NCBI GenBank assembly: GCA_038373865.1
Contig: JAXGGA010002958.1
Location: forward strand, 47,350-111,349
From: Uloborus plumipes
Taxonomy: Eukaryota > Arthropoda > Arachnida > Araneae > Uloboridae
Direction of reading: 5' to 3'
DNA length: 64,000 bases
Shown: in pieces, positions 12,425 to 24,269 of the stretch
Layout of the letters: each line of letters begins with the position of its first letter
How positions within the stretch are numbered: position 1 is the first letter of the stretch
The notes under the pieces: generated by a model
What the model was told of the DNA's origin: nothing
The model's input: the letters and a program-made list of their open reading frames with translations, nothing else
Database searches by the model: none
Position numbers and translations under genes: made by a program

Positions 12425-14498
12425 CGATATTGATACAGTTAGTATCAAAAATTAAAATATATGAAAAGGCTTTTTTACACCGAATTAGCAAAAAATTGCT
12501 AATTGTTGTTGATGAACGTGTGCGTTAACGATAGTATGGACTAAAATTTTTGAAAATACTAAAAAAAATTTACCCTTTCGGCTTGTAACTGTTTCGAGCG
12601 CTTTCCAAGAAACAAATAGTTTTCAAACAAGCGTACGTTATTTATTTACAATAGCTTATTTCACCGTAACTCGCTATCTACCAACTTAAAAACGAATAGA
12701 TTAGCAGCCCAAGCCAAGTTTAATTGATATCGAAAGGAAAATTTGTGTGTTAAAAAAGAAGTTGAAGAACAGTGAAATGAATAAGACAGATATACAATGT
12801 TTGAAACTTTGTTTCTGTTAAAATTTCTTACATGATCGAAAGCAAGTCTATATTATTTAAATAATAGAGGTCTTTTTATTTTCTTTTTCATAAAATGTGT
12901 AAAAGAAAGTATTGGATCAGTGAAAAATTGTCAATTTGGAAGAATTTACACTTTCTGACGTGTGAGGAATTCAATTAAATCGTTTGTTTTTTTAAGGGAA
13001 AATGTGTAAGTGTGTATCTGCGTGGATTCCATCCGCGTTCGTCTATTCCTCTTACGTCCCAAACTCTTATCATCACCCTGAACTAGTCATGCGTAAAATG
13101 CGATAAAGCACTGACGGTCGAAAATCCAAGCTGTAGTCCGCCATTTGTGGTCCAGTATATGCCTCCATTCTTACCCACATTCTCATTCAGCCATTTGTAG
13201 TCTCGCATAAGCATTTTGTACAAGGGTGAATCAGAAACCCATTCAAGTCGGATTGGTTGATTGTTTTCAAATAGGAACCAAGTTTTTTTTTTTTTTTTGA
13301 CTCTTTCGCGAACAATTATTCCTTCGTTCACATGAAAATGATTCTTAATCAAAATATGTGTTTACAAATGTCTCATAAGTCCTTTTTAGCCTATTTTTCT
13401 GTTGAAGTTAAGGAAAAAAGAAATGAATCAAGACGTGAAAGGTGACTTAACGCATCGGAAAAATATCGCATTATTTATTTCTTTTCTTTTATTTATTTCT
13501 TTATTCATTTTGCAGACCATTGTTTTCTTGCAAAAATTATTCATTTAAGACAACATTTATTAATTATTTTTAATTATTGGCAAATGATAAAAAATAAATT
13601 TCGAGATATTTTATTTAGGAACGAGTTTTTTTGTTTGATAAAATGCGTTTTGATGCCCCTTTTGCTTTTTTAATTCTTTTTTCAAAATAATTAAGGAATT
13701 TTTCTACGGTAGAACTTTTATAACATTCTTTTTAAAAATATGCTACAACTTTATTATTTTGTTTACTTTTTACTCGCGTATTTCCTCAGATGAGAGAGGC
13801 ATCTTTTGTTTTTAGAAATCTGCTTTGCGTAATAAAAAGGTATGCGTGACATAATTTGCAGTCTTATATAATTAAGCGAATATTGATCAGATGCTAAAAT
13901 GCCAATGCTGGTATACGGGAGAGTAGGTTCGATTAGCTCTTGACGGAAATTCTTGTTCTTCTTTAAATTGGAACAATCATTTGTTCAGAAGTTTGAACAG
14001 TTCAAATTTTCTTAAGATAAGTGCTTATGGGAAAATTTAAGGCAAATATAGATCCCCAAATTAAGGACGAAGTTGCTTCAAACAAACTTTGTTAGAAAAC
14101 ACTCTTTATGAAGATTTTTTTTTAATTGTTATTTTACTTCTCTTTAGAGTATTTTTTGAGCAGTTCAAGTAGCTTGAACTTCCGCCAATGAACGATTTTC
14201 TAACAGAAGCGTGAAAGTTCAATGAAGGAGAAAAAAGTTACTTATAAAAATCGATAACCATTCTTCGCACTCGTAGACTGCGAAGTTCGTAGAAAAATAA
14301 CCAACTCCTGGCTCCGACTTAGAAGTCAGAGTTTTAGGAAATTCAACTACGACTCCATCTCAGGAAAAAAATTAATTTTAACTTACTACTTTACTTTTGG
14401 AGACAGAAAATAATGGAAAATTCGAAATTCTTTATTTTTTTATCAGAAAGACCCGTGCCTGTGCAGACCCCCCCCCTTTTTTTTTGATGAACATTATT
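12425..14498. other. Unassigned AT-rich sequence
   Basis: No recognised gene. The minus-strand open frame at 13083-13352 includes a poly-Lys run from a T-stretch and shows no family motif. Confidence 0.35.
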
Positions 14499-14506
14499 CA
14501 TTAGAG

Positions 14507-16215
14507 TAGGGGTGCACAACCTGCGGTCCGCTAGTGCATTTGGTTTCTTCTTGTGTTGAAAAGTGAAAAAAAAAAAATTTTTTTTTGAAAAAAGCAACTT
14601 GGAGGATGATGGAAAAAGTAAAAGAAGGTTTTCCTGGGAAAGATTTTAAATTATATACACCATATAAAAACACTCCAAAATTCGTTTGAAGAAAGATTTC
14701 AGAAAAGAGTAGGTCTGAAAATTTCAATTTTCAATTACGAACTAGTGCTTTCTATGCACTGGTTCAGCAAACCTAATGTTTTTTATAGTAACAACCACAA
14801 CGAAAACAAAATTAGAAAAAAAACAGCATTTTGAAATATGTTACATATTTTTTAATATTTCATTGCTCAAGGCCTATGTTTCTAACTTGAAAGTTAAAAA
14901 TCCCAATTATTTGATTTTTATATTTTAAATGTTTTGGAATTTTGGTATTTTTTGTGTGTTTTCGATACCACATGTAAAACGTAATTTTAGGGTTTACCTA
15001 TAATTTTTCCGCTATCTTTTAGCATCGGCTTTCAGGTTACGATATTTCTTCTTCTTTTTGGAGTAGTGCAACATACAAATCATATTGAACAAAAATACAA
15101 ACTGATTTTTTAAATAAATGCGAACATTTTTTAATTTTTGCACTAACCACGTGGCGAATGGATATTTTTCGTAAAAATTATCTTACTTGGAGTACTTGTG
15201 AAGAAGCTCTTGAATATGGAATTAGTTGCCTCGCTGACGGCTGACCTCTGATATATGCAAATCAAATTTCTAATAGTTTGGACTTTTGGAGCTCTAAAAA
15301 TCTTCACCTCCATGACAAATCAATATTAAGGAAAATGCAAGCATGTTGAGAATTTCCATTGTCAACAATGAACCCATACTTCAAAATCGGTACATAATTT
15401 TCAGTCACTGCCATCCAAATGCTAATTTTGATTTCATGGCATTTCTCGGAATTTTTACTTTATATAATGTTTGTAATCTTTTGATATCATTACTTTTCGT
15501 TAACACATCGTTTTGTTTGGTATTCATATAATATCCAGCTAATGGAATAATTTTGTCTTCATACTGTGGCCGAGTTGCTCTTGCGCTGTTTGCTGTTTTA
15601 CCAAGAGTACTTTTGGATCTTATTTTGCTAGAATTACATATTGATTTTGTATTGCTGAATAAAAAGCTTAGTTTCTTTAGTTTCTATAAGTGATAAAGTT
15701 CAACATTATTTAACCACTTTTTCAAAACATGTAAAGTTTTCAGCCTATGATGGTTAATCAACTGTCATAAGAACGGCTAATTAGCATCCAGTAGCTCATA
15801 ACCTTTTCTTCGCTGAAAAAGGTTTACCTTTTTATTCTGAATCATGTTGCTGAATCATATTTTGCAGTTTCGTATTTTAATAAAGTAATTATTTTTTCCC
15901 CAAGAAATCATTTAGTGAAAAGAGTTAATATTTTAATTAGTATTAATTTTTCTTACATTTATCAAAATACTGGTGCATGCTACCAAGCCCGTCACTTTTC
16001 CAATTTTCCATTGACCAAAGGATATGTACTCAATGCAAACTATGTGACAAAATATTAAATATAAAAAAAAGTGACAATTTCTCAAAGCCTGGGAAAGAGG
16101 GGGGGGGGGGCGATTACCCTTCATGGCCCCTCCAAATGACAGACTTGAATGCGGCCCTCCAATAGAGCTCATGTTACGTGTATGACCCTTCACTGAAAAA
16201 AGTTGTGCACCCCTG
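14507..16215. mobile_element. 1.7 kb hAT-like element with 8-bp TSD
   Basis: The ends are TAGGGGTGCACAAC (left) and GTTGTGCACCCCTG (right), and cattagag is duplicated at 14499-14506 and 16216-16223. The first base is T rather than the usual C, a probable mutation. Subterminal sequence (GCGGTCCGC on the left, GCGGCCCTCC on the right) resembles the GC-rich ends of many hAT elements. The interior has no transposase frame I can recognise, so this is a non-autonomous or badly decayed copy. Confidence 0.87.
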
Positions 16216-16223
16216 CATTAGAG

Positions 16224-18083
16224 AATACTTTTTGTTATTAGAACTATTTCTTATTTATTTCAGTTTTTTATTTATTTCATTTTAAGCAAGGAGCGGGGGA
16301 GGGGCGGGGGAATAAAATCCGAAGTGCATTCTTTTTACAGTAAAAGAGAAAAACTGAAAGTTTTTTTTTTTCTTTTTGCAAAGTGTATTTATTTTGATGT
16401 TCTTTTTATTTTTTTTCTCTCTTTTTTTAAACTCAAAGTACCTTGCGAACTTCCGAAAAAAATAAAAATAATTTCATATGCTATCATTAGGGTTTTAAAA
16501 CGAAAAACAAGTAATATGATAAAGGGTTTTATTTATTTACTTTTTAAAATTTATTTTTATTATTTTCTTAAAGCCAATTCCTACTTAATAAAATTATAAA
16601 AAGAAGTTCACCAATCTGTAATATACCTTGCATATAAAAATATTACTTTCAAAATTGGAGATACATTTAAATAAAAGCATTTTTTAACTATGACCGTGGT
16701 CAACAATGAATTTCCAAGTGAAGCTTCACTTACATTTCAACAGGAAATTTGTTTTAAAAAAATTATATTTCACGTTCTAATTACCTCGGAACATTGTAAA
16801 AATTGCTTCTGATGCAGAAATGTCTTCAATTTTACTTAATAAATTCATATTAAAAAACAATGCTTATGATCAATATTACGGACATTTTAAGGAGTTTAGA
16901 CGTAACTTTATCTTATGCACAAAATTGTATAAAAATCAGATCATGTGGTGTTCATAGGTAATGATATGGAGAGATGAAAAGTTTCAAGATCCATTTAGTA
17001 TACAACTTGTAAAAAAATCAATGTTTTTCCATTTTTTTTGCCGGAAGTATAGACCTTTTTAAATTGTTAAAAAGTAATGAAATTTGTATAGCAATACTTT
17101 ATACGTATATTGCATAAAATCAGGGATGAATTTTTAAATTTCCCCCATTCTTGCTCTTAGTGTGCAGCAGAGTTACACAGGTGTATACAGAGTATAGAGT
17201 TACAAGGTAAACGTTTATGAAAGTGGTTTGACATTCCAGTCACGGTTGCTCGCCATTATCCTTCCCCTCAATAGCCGCACAGGGGGTCTACCTGATGCCT
17301 GCTTCTCCATTGTAAACGGGCAGGTGTACTCTATTGTTTAGTTCTGAGGGCAAAACAGGAAAAGGTCAAAAAGGAGTCCACCTCTGCGTGACCCATTTTT
17401 TGGGGGCGAATCTACCACAAAACTTAGTGCGTGAATTAGAATGAAATTTGGTACATACATGTACCAACCAATATGTGATTCAGTGCTGATTGGTTTTTGC
17501 CGCCAGTTCTTCCAAGTTTTTACATGCAAGAATGTAATGGAACGTTTTCAGCATAGCGTGATTAATGTCTGAAGAAGGTTCAGACGAAATAAAATAAAAA
17601 TTGGCCCATAGGAAGCCTTCAGAAGATACGCCACATCATCGAGGAAGCAGAGCGATTGAACTTTTTATTTTTCATTATTTGTGAGTGATATATATCAAGA
17701 AGTAATGCAAGCATTCAAACAAAATTTTGTTTGTAGAATGGTCTTAAAGGGAGAGATGCTTATTCATTTCTGGCGTTAATCAGCTCAGACATGGTTCTGT
17801 ACCTTCGTTGCAATCAGTATTTAAATGTGGAGTTGAATATAATACCATTTTTTCTCTTGACATTTCACCTCCCCTTCCACCACTCAGTTGTTACAAAGAA
17901 AGCAATAATTCCATGAACTAATTTGATTTCAAACGTCCCCAAACAACTCTTAAAGAAAATGTTCTATAAGAAAATTGCCGGCTACGCGGTGATTAAACGG
18001 TATTCCGTTTTTGCAAAAGGAAAAAAAAAGCCTTTACAGCAAATTTATTTGTTTAATTTCTTTGTGTGAAAAAAAAAGAAATA
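16224..18083. other. Unassigned sequence
   Basis: No recognisable gene. 17210-17420 is less AT-rich than its surroundings but has no open frame with a known motif. The frame at 16324-16599 is Phe/Lys-rich translation of low-complexity DNA. Confidence 0.35.
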
Positions 18084-18435
18084 ATCCTAAATATAGTTTA
18101 AAAAACTAAAAAATACGCTTTTAGAGTAAATCAAATTCAAAAGAAGATTTTGAAAACTGTTGAATATCCGCTAAGTTTACATGCACTTATAATATGCATT
18201 TTGTGGACGATCGATGCCCAACTCAGAACTAATGTCAAATGCACTTATTATACATCAACATGCAATATAGTTTAGCCTTTAGTAATAATAATGGTATTAA
18301 ACATATTACTTTTATACCGTTTGTAAAGAACGTGAATTTTATTTTTGACTCAGAGTTACATACATACAAACGAACAAACAAAAAAACCTACTTGTGAAAC
18401 TAGTAAAAGCGTATTAAAAAAGGAAGAAATTTAGC
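18084..18435 (+). repeat. Dispersed repeat shared with the piggyBac-like element at 38 kb
   Basis: Blocks such as ACTAAAAAATACGCTTTTA, GTTTAGCCTTTAGTA, ATATTACTTTTAT, CAGAGTTACATA and AAAAGCGTATTAAAAA occur here in the same order and strand as at about 38350-38655. The copy here lacks the CCCTACACT ends, so it looks like an internal fragment of the same family. Confidence 0.7.
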
Positions 18436-18712
18436 GTCCCTGGGCCCTAAGTACAGCCCTGAAAAAACTATGGCATTATTTTGGTACTGAAATAATTTAA
18501 GCTTTAGAAGAAATCAATTTAGTTACATTTTTGTTAATAACTTAAGCTAATTTCCTAAGCTGCTACGTTTAAAAAAAGTTACTAAACAGGTGTATCTATC
18601 ATATCGTGACAAGCTTATTAGTAAAATTGAGCTACATAATTAAGCTGCATTGAATTTGTGAATTACTGGAAACATTCAATCTGTACTATACACTTACGTC
18701 ATTTTGGAACGG
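18436..18712. other. Unassigned spacer
   Basis: Short AT-rich segment before the second minisatellite; nothing recognised. Confidence 0.3.
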
Positions 18713-19319
18713 ATATATTTTGGACCGGCGACATTTTTGACCGGTGACATTCTGGACCGGCGATATTTTTGACCGGCGACATTCTGGACCGGCGACATTT
18801 TGGACCGGCGACATTTTAGACCGGCGACATTTTTGATCGGCGACATTTTCGACCGGCGACATTTTGGCCCGGCGACATTTTCGACCGGCGACATTTTTGA
18901 CCGGCGACATTCTGGCCCGGCGACATTTTTGACCGGCGACATTTTGACCACGCGACATTTTGGCCCGCGACATTTTGGGCAGGCGACATTTTGGACCGGC
19001 GACATTTTGGCCCGCGACATTTTAGCCCGCGACATTTCGGCTCGGCGACATTTTGGACCGGCGACATTTTGGCCCGCGACATTTTAGCCCGCGACATTTT
19101 GGCTCGGCGACATTTTGGACCGGCGACATTTTAGCCCACGACATTTTAGCCCGCGACATTTTGGCTCGGCGACATTTTGGACCGGCGACATTTTGGCCCG
19201 CGACATTTTGGCTCGGCGACATTTTGGACCGGCGACATTTTAGCCCACGACATTTTAGCCCGCGACATTTTGGCTCGGCGACATTTTGGACCGGCGACAT
19301 TTTGGCCCGCGACATTTTG
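18713..19319 (-). repeat. CpG-rich 15-16 bp minisatellite, array 2 (inverted)
   Basis: The unit here reads GCGACATTTTGG plus linker, the reverse complement of array 1, in about 40 units. The left part is more degenerate (ACATTCTGG, GATATTTTT variants). The right part keeps the 62-bp higher-order pattern (GGCTC, GGACC, GGCCC, AGCCC variants). It ends next to CCTTCTGGAAG. Long open frames on both strands are by-products of stop-free units, not genes. Confidence 0.93.
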
Positions 19320-19809
19320 ACCCCGAACCTTCTGGAAGTGAGGGGGTGACATCCATAACGTATTTAAGAGGTTCAGAAAATATAAATATTTAACTCTTGA
19401 TATATTTATGCAGTAGCGTCACTACAGGAGGGACGGTCCACCTCCGGATAAAACCTTCTGGGGGGTGACACCAGAAATGTATTTAAAACATTTTTGAAAA
19501 ATATAAATATTGTCTTTCTGAAATTTCGCACAATATTTGAAGTTATACATAATCTATCAAATCTTGTTGCATAGCTTGGGAGAGGGGGGGGGGGCGTTTG
19601 CGCCGGGGGTGACACCCAGAATGTATCATTGAGCTTCTGCAAAATAACCAATATTTCCTTTCTGAAATTTCCAGTTTCGTATAATCTATGCAACCCACTT
19701 GGAGGAGGGGATGTTGTTTGTACCACGTTATACCCTTCGGAGGGTGACCCCCAAAATATATATAACAATTTTGAAAAATATAAATGTATCGTTTCTGAAA
19801 TTTCAGCTA
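19320..19809 (+). repeat. Tandem repeat of ~120-150 bp units, about four copies
   Basis: Each unit starts with a GGGGGTGACA or GGAGGGTGACCCC block, continues with AATGTATTT-like sequence, then GAAAATATAAAT and TTTCTGAAATTTC, and ends in a GC-rich stretch. Unit starts lie near 19340, 19459, 19603 and 19739. The first unit contains the CAGTAGCGTCACTACAGGAG word also seen at 2972. The last unit is interrupted by the hAT MITE at 19818. Confidence 0.7.
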
Positions 19810-19817
19810 ACACAGTC

Positions 19818-20120
19818 CAGTGGTTGGAAAAACTACATTTCTTTTGTAGCGAACTACAACTACAACTCTTTTTTTTAAATGTAGCGACTACAAACTACTT
19901 TTGAATTGTAGTTGCTGCTTCGCTACTTTTTAAAAATAAATAATTAAAAAACATACACCGTTTGAGGATTGATCGAAAAAATTCGAAAAGTGGTTTACAT
20001 TGATAAACTAACTCATTTGAATATGAAATAAAACTAGGAATTGTCTTTGCACTTTGAATTTATTTGTTACTTTTCCTTTTTGTTCCCCTTTTTTTATTAG
20101 CGCGCTACTTCCGACCACTG
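19818..20120 (-). mobile_element. 303-bp hAT MITE with 8-bp TSD
   Basis: The ends are CAGTGGTTGGAA and TTCCGACCACTG, and acacagtc is duplicated at 19810-19817 and 20121-20128. Subterminal regions are built from TAGCGxxCTAC and GTAGTTGTAG words. It is the same family as the element at 25576-27471, in the opposite orientation, and is non-coding. Confidence 0.92.
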
Positions 20121-20210
20121 ACACAGTCAAACCGAATTTCACGGGACAGGAAAAAAAATCGGGATACGGAGGTTTCGAGACACAGAGGTTGTGATAAAAT
20201 TTACAAAAAT
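20121..20210 (+). repeat. Fragment of a pogo/Tigger-like terminal repeat
   Basis: CAGTCAAACC followed by GAATTTCACGGGACAG is shared with 42642 onward, where it directly follows TA. The opposite end was not found, so this is a truncated copy. The upstream hAT MITE has its right target copy overlapping the first bases. Confidence 0.45.
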
Positions 20211-20267
20211 AAGCAATTGGAACAATGAAGTTAAATCTTACTACTATTATATATGCGAAAGTTTGTA

Positions 20268-20316
20268 TGGATGGATGGATGGATGTATGGATGGATGTAT
20301 GGATGGATGTATGTTT
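20268..20316 (+). repeat. (GGAT/GTAT)n tetranucleotide run
   Basis: ATGGATGGATGG followed by alternating GTATGGATGGAT steps, inside the 5' part of the Helentron-like element where a GTATG-rich stretch is usual. Confidence 0.9.
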
Positions 20317-20823
20317 GTTCCTCTTTCACGCAAAAACTACTGAATGGATTTTGATGAAACTTTTACCATAATGTAGCATATACATCAGAATAACACATAG
20401 GCTATAATTTATAACGATATTCAAAAAAGTTCGATCGGTAGCGTCTTTTTCATTCCAATTTAAGGTACATATATCAAAAGGCATTGACCAAACTAACTCA
20501 GTATTTAGTGTATCATCTCAACTCCCTGTCGAAAGCTAAAATTGCGGGCATCATTTCTTCTTTCCGTATTTAATGTCCAAGGCTTTTCTCAAGTCAAATC
20601 ATGAAGGTTTTTTTTCCAGCTTCATGGGGAATATCCAGGCTTTTACCATGATTTGTATTTAAAACGTTTTGTAGTCTTAGTTGTGTAAGTATAATATTTA
20701 TCCTTAAGCAATGTGTTTTTTAATGTGCATTGCTGCGTGAAAATATTATTTTTTTAGAATAAATTGTATTCCTTTGTTAGTAAATTGTTGACTGTATCAA
20801 TTATTTTCACAAGTTTCGTGAAT

Positions 20824-20990
20824 TTGTCGGTCCTGCTTAATCGTCTAACGGATAAACGAATAAAATATCCTGGAACTAGATATTTCCCATGCCATAGACG
20901 CAATGCTAAAGATTCCGCTTAATCGAATTCTCCGCTTAATCAAATAATATTTCTTGGAACCGACAGTATTTGTTTGAGCGGGGCCGACAG
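20824..20990 (-). mobile_element. ~170-bp TA MITE (GGCCCCGCTTAA family), decayed copy
   Basis: Contains AACGGATAAACGAATAAAAT, CATAGACGCAATGCTAAAG, CCGCTTAATCGAAT and a right end GCGGGGCCGACAG followed by TA. The left end is blurred. It belongs with 28615-28773, 29252-29437 and 40747-40921, and lies inside the Helentron-like element. Confidence 0.7.
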
Positions 20991-21863
20991 TATGTGTTTT
21001 AGTGTTTTAGAGTATCGGTAATGTAATCGCTTGAAGAGATTGGCAACTAATAAATGGATTAAGTTCAGTATTTTCCACTTTAATGGAACTTTAAATACAA
21101 TTTTACAGTATTTTTAAAAATTTGTTGGCGTTGATTGGGCGGTACTTACAATTGGTCACTTAGAATACAATCGAACAGGTATCTTGCCGAATTTGTTGCA
21201 AAAATATTATAATAACTAAGATTATGGGTAATGTTTTCCACTGACGCCAGTTCTGGCGCCAAAGACTATGTAATAATACTTTACTTCTTACGATATAACT
21301 AAAATAAAACGATTGTTGTCTGATATTTGTAGACTGCGCCAAAATCTTAATCATCGAAATAATACTCCCACAGTTGAAGAAAAGTTGTTTTTTTTTTTTG
21401 TTTTTTTTTGGCCGATTCCGTACGTTGTCATTAAAAAACTTTTGAAACTTACGTCAAAGCAGAAAGTAATCCGCATACGAAATTAATCAGACCCCAAAAC
21501 TAAAATTACCATTAATTTGTGTTTTTCGCACAAATAATTGTCAAATGCTCCCTACTAATTTCGAAATCACTTAGGACAAAACATTTAGCGTCATTTCATG
21601 GTCAGCAATATTTTCTCAGCATTAAATGACAATTTTTCTTTGACAAAAATTACTGACTTAATAATACTTAAGCATATTTTCAAAAAGTAGGGAGGGCAGC
21701 AAAATTATCCTAGCTATCCCAAAACAGTTACCGCAAATTTAGCGACATTTTAAATCGTCAAAGCGGTACGTTTTGAGTTCTTTTAGTTTGGGGAAAAAAA
21801 GCGATTATAAATTGTTTCTCAATATTTTTACTGGCCCAGGCAACGCCGGGTATTTTTGCTAGT

Positions 21864-24269
21864 ACTTAATATTTTGTTTTGCATTGATGTTGTTGAATAT
21901 TTTACTGTGCGACATGATGTGAGTCAACGTTTTACTAATTGTTTATTATTATTTTAGTTAATTAATTTTATTTATATTTTAAGCGTTAGGCAGGTGCATC
22001 TATAGTGGATACTGAGCCTGAAGCGAATAACTTCTTTGAAAATGGAAATAATAGAACTTTTTTCCTTAAAATTACACCCTTTTTAACGGGGGTCACTTAG
22101 CTATCAAAAAATCTTATTCTTCAAGCATATTAAAATTAATTTTTTAATGCCTGTTATATTTTTCATTTTCCTGGTCAGTGTCCGAAACCGTAGAATCCGT
22201 GTCCTCCAAGGCAGGTCTCGAAAGATAGGGGCCCATCTGCGATTTTACGGGTCGCACAACCTTGAAACTGGTCATGTGCGTCTAATGAGAGCTCTAAATT
22301 GCTGATGCTAGGGTATCCCATTCCACTCATGATCGAAAAAGGTGGTTGGCAGTCACGTGATGATGTACCATTGCCCTTCCCCTTAAGGCGCACCTTCCCT
22401 TCCACGGCGAATGGTGTCAGGGGCGCACCGATTTCCCTTCACTTCAGTTCAACGGCCTTCCATTTTTAGGCCTCGTCCTTATTTCGTAACGGAGTCTGGA
22501 AGCGAATTTCTCGCGGTTGTGAAAGAAAATCGAAAGTAAATCTTTGCGGTCGTGACATCTTGGAATCAACATGTTGTTTTGTTTCGGTTCATATTTTTGT
22601 TTGTTTTGTTTTGCTGGTTTCCTTTTTCTACCGTTTCACCCAGGAAGGCCTCGTTGAGGTTGAAGAAAGTCACTGGTAAAATGTTTGCGGCTTCTGGTTT
22701 TTCCATGTTTATCAAAATATTGTTCTCTCAAGACAACCTTGTAAAAATTGGTCTCTGGTTCAAATGATGCGGCTACGAAAGATGGTCTCCTTAATGTTTA
22801 CGTCTTTGCCTTCCCACTTTCTCAGAAATTGTTTGTCCCCTTCCATTTTCATAATAATCCAAATTCTTCAATGCTGTCTTGAAGATGATTTGTTCAATGG
22901 GTTAAAATAAATAAACTAATAAAGTTGATGAACCAAATGGATAAATTTTCTGAACGTTTCACGAGCCCGTTTCTTTACGAGGACTCTGGTACAGCAAACA
23001 AATATCGTGGTCCTTTCTCTCTCGTTATAAGCTAGTTCGTTTGTGTTTTATGCAAGGGAAGAAAATTACAATTTTCACTTAATGAAATTACGTTTGTTTA
23101 AACAGATGGCAACATGCGTATAATTTGTTTGAAGGAAAGAAAAAACGATATCTCGGGTGTCATTACAACCTTCGAGGAAGATGCTCGACCATTGTTGATG
23201 GCGGATAATATAGGCATCCATTCAGTTTTTGTCAGCAAGGATTTATAAAAACATGTCATAAGCAGTTCTTAAAAGGAAAAGATAGATATCTTATCAGGAA
23301 AAGTTCACGAATTGTGGTTATTTGCATCGCTGTTCTTTTTGCACAGCAGCATTATTTTTCTGTTTCATGGCATTTTGGTTACTTTTTGTTTTTAAATCTT
23401 TGGACAACCTGTCTGACCTCCTTTTTCTTTCATTTTTGGGCATATTTTTACCTCACTTTGTTGAAAATACAAATCTATAATCCACAGGGTTACTATAAAT
23501 GAATCATTCGTTTTCAAATCCTTATACACTCAAAACTATTGCACGTACAACAATAACCAGAAGCTCATCAAGATTTGAAATGTGGTAACCAGGAGATAAT
23601 ACGAACGCAGTACTTATCACCTGGCGATAAAAAAAAGCCTTTTTTCATTTTTTAATTTAATTATTTGTTTATTTATTTTTTTGTTTGTGTGATGTGCGTG
23701 AAAAACGTGCGAGATGTTCATCTGTTCCTGCTTACGTTTTAAAGCATTTGTTGTGACTTAGTTGACTATAGAATTCATGTTTGATCTAGCGTCAAGTTGC
23801 CTGAAAGACTATATTCCCAACAGATTTTTTTTTAATTTATTTATTTTCTCTGAATTTATGAACAGTTTGTGAACTTTCAAAAGAATTTGCAATGATCGTG
23901 GCAGCATAGCGCAGTTTCTGCTATCTTGCCATTGAGAATCTGCTGACATTTCGTGCTATTCGAAATTGTTTGCGATGCCGTGGCTTACATAAGGGGGTTG
24001 GTTGCAAAGGAACGTATGCACTCCCCAGCGTTTGTTAATATCATTATATCAATTTTCTAATGCGTGGTAGCTACTGAATTTTGAATTCGGCTCAAATCCA
24101 AAATGAAGAGAGAGTTTCAAAACGGATTTTATGAAAAGAGGGCTAAAATTCAAAATGTAACTTTCATGAAAACGTGCTTCAATTTTTTTTTTTTTTTTTG
24201 AAGCTTAATAGAAATTATCAAACATTGCAGCATTAGATACTTTCTTTTATCATTACAAGTTAAAAGTGG
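21864..24269. other. Unassigned sequence with one GC-richer block
   Basis: 22150-22560 is clearly less AT-rich than its surroundings and has a 76-codon minus-strand frame, but I see no family motif, splice context or repeat partner. It could be a pseudogene or a fragment of an unseen exon. The rest is ordinary AT-rich DNA. Confidence 0.35.

Larger units (their letters stand above)
20235..21863 (+). mobile_element. Non-autonomous Helentron-like (Helitron-order) element
   Basis: The 5' region reads CTACTATTATATATGCGAAA, then a GGAT/GTAT run, then TTCACGCAAAAACTACTG and ATTTTGATGAAAC, a 5' pattern I know from arthropod Helentron-type elements. The 3' end has a short GC hairpin region (GGCAACGCCGGG) followed by TTTTTGCTAGT. 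The second copy at 60150-61360 shares both end types, including GCTAGT|ACTTA. No Rep/helicase frame is present. It contains a relic TA MITE at 20824-20990. The exact 5' boundary is inferred from the second copy. Confidence 0.75.

Noticed and set aside
11809..12528. Open frames on both strands with Cys-Arg or His-Phe-Gly repeats
   Set aside because: They are translations of the 15-16 bp minisatellite; several frames are open at once and the higher-order unit is not a multiple of three.
18686..19352. Overlapping frames of 68-113 codons on both strands
   Set aside because: Same cause as array 1: stop-free tandem units, not genes.
22150..22560. GC-richer block as a possible host exon
   Set aside because: No recognisable domain, no clear splice framing, and only one 76-codon frame; recorded as unassigned.
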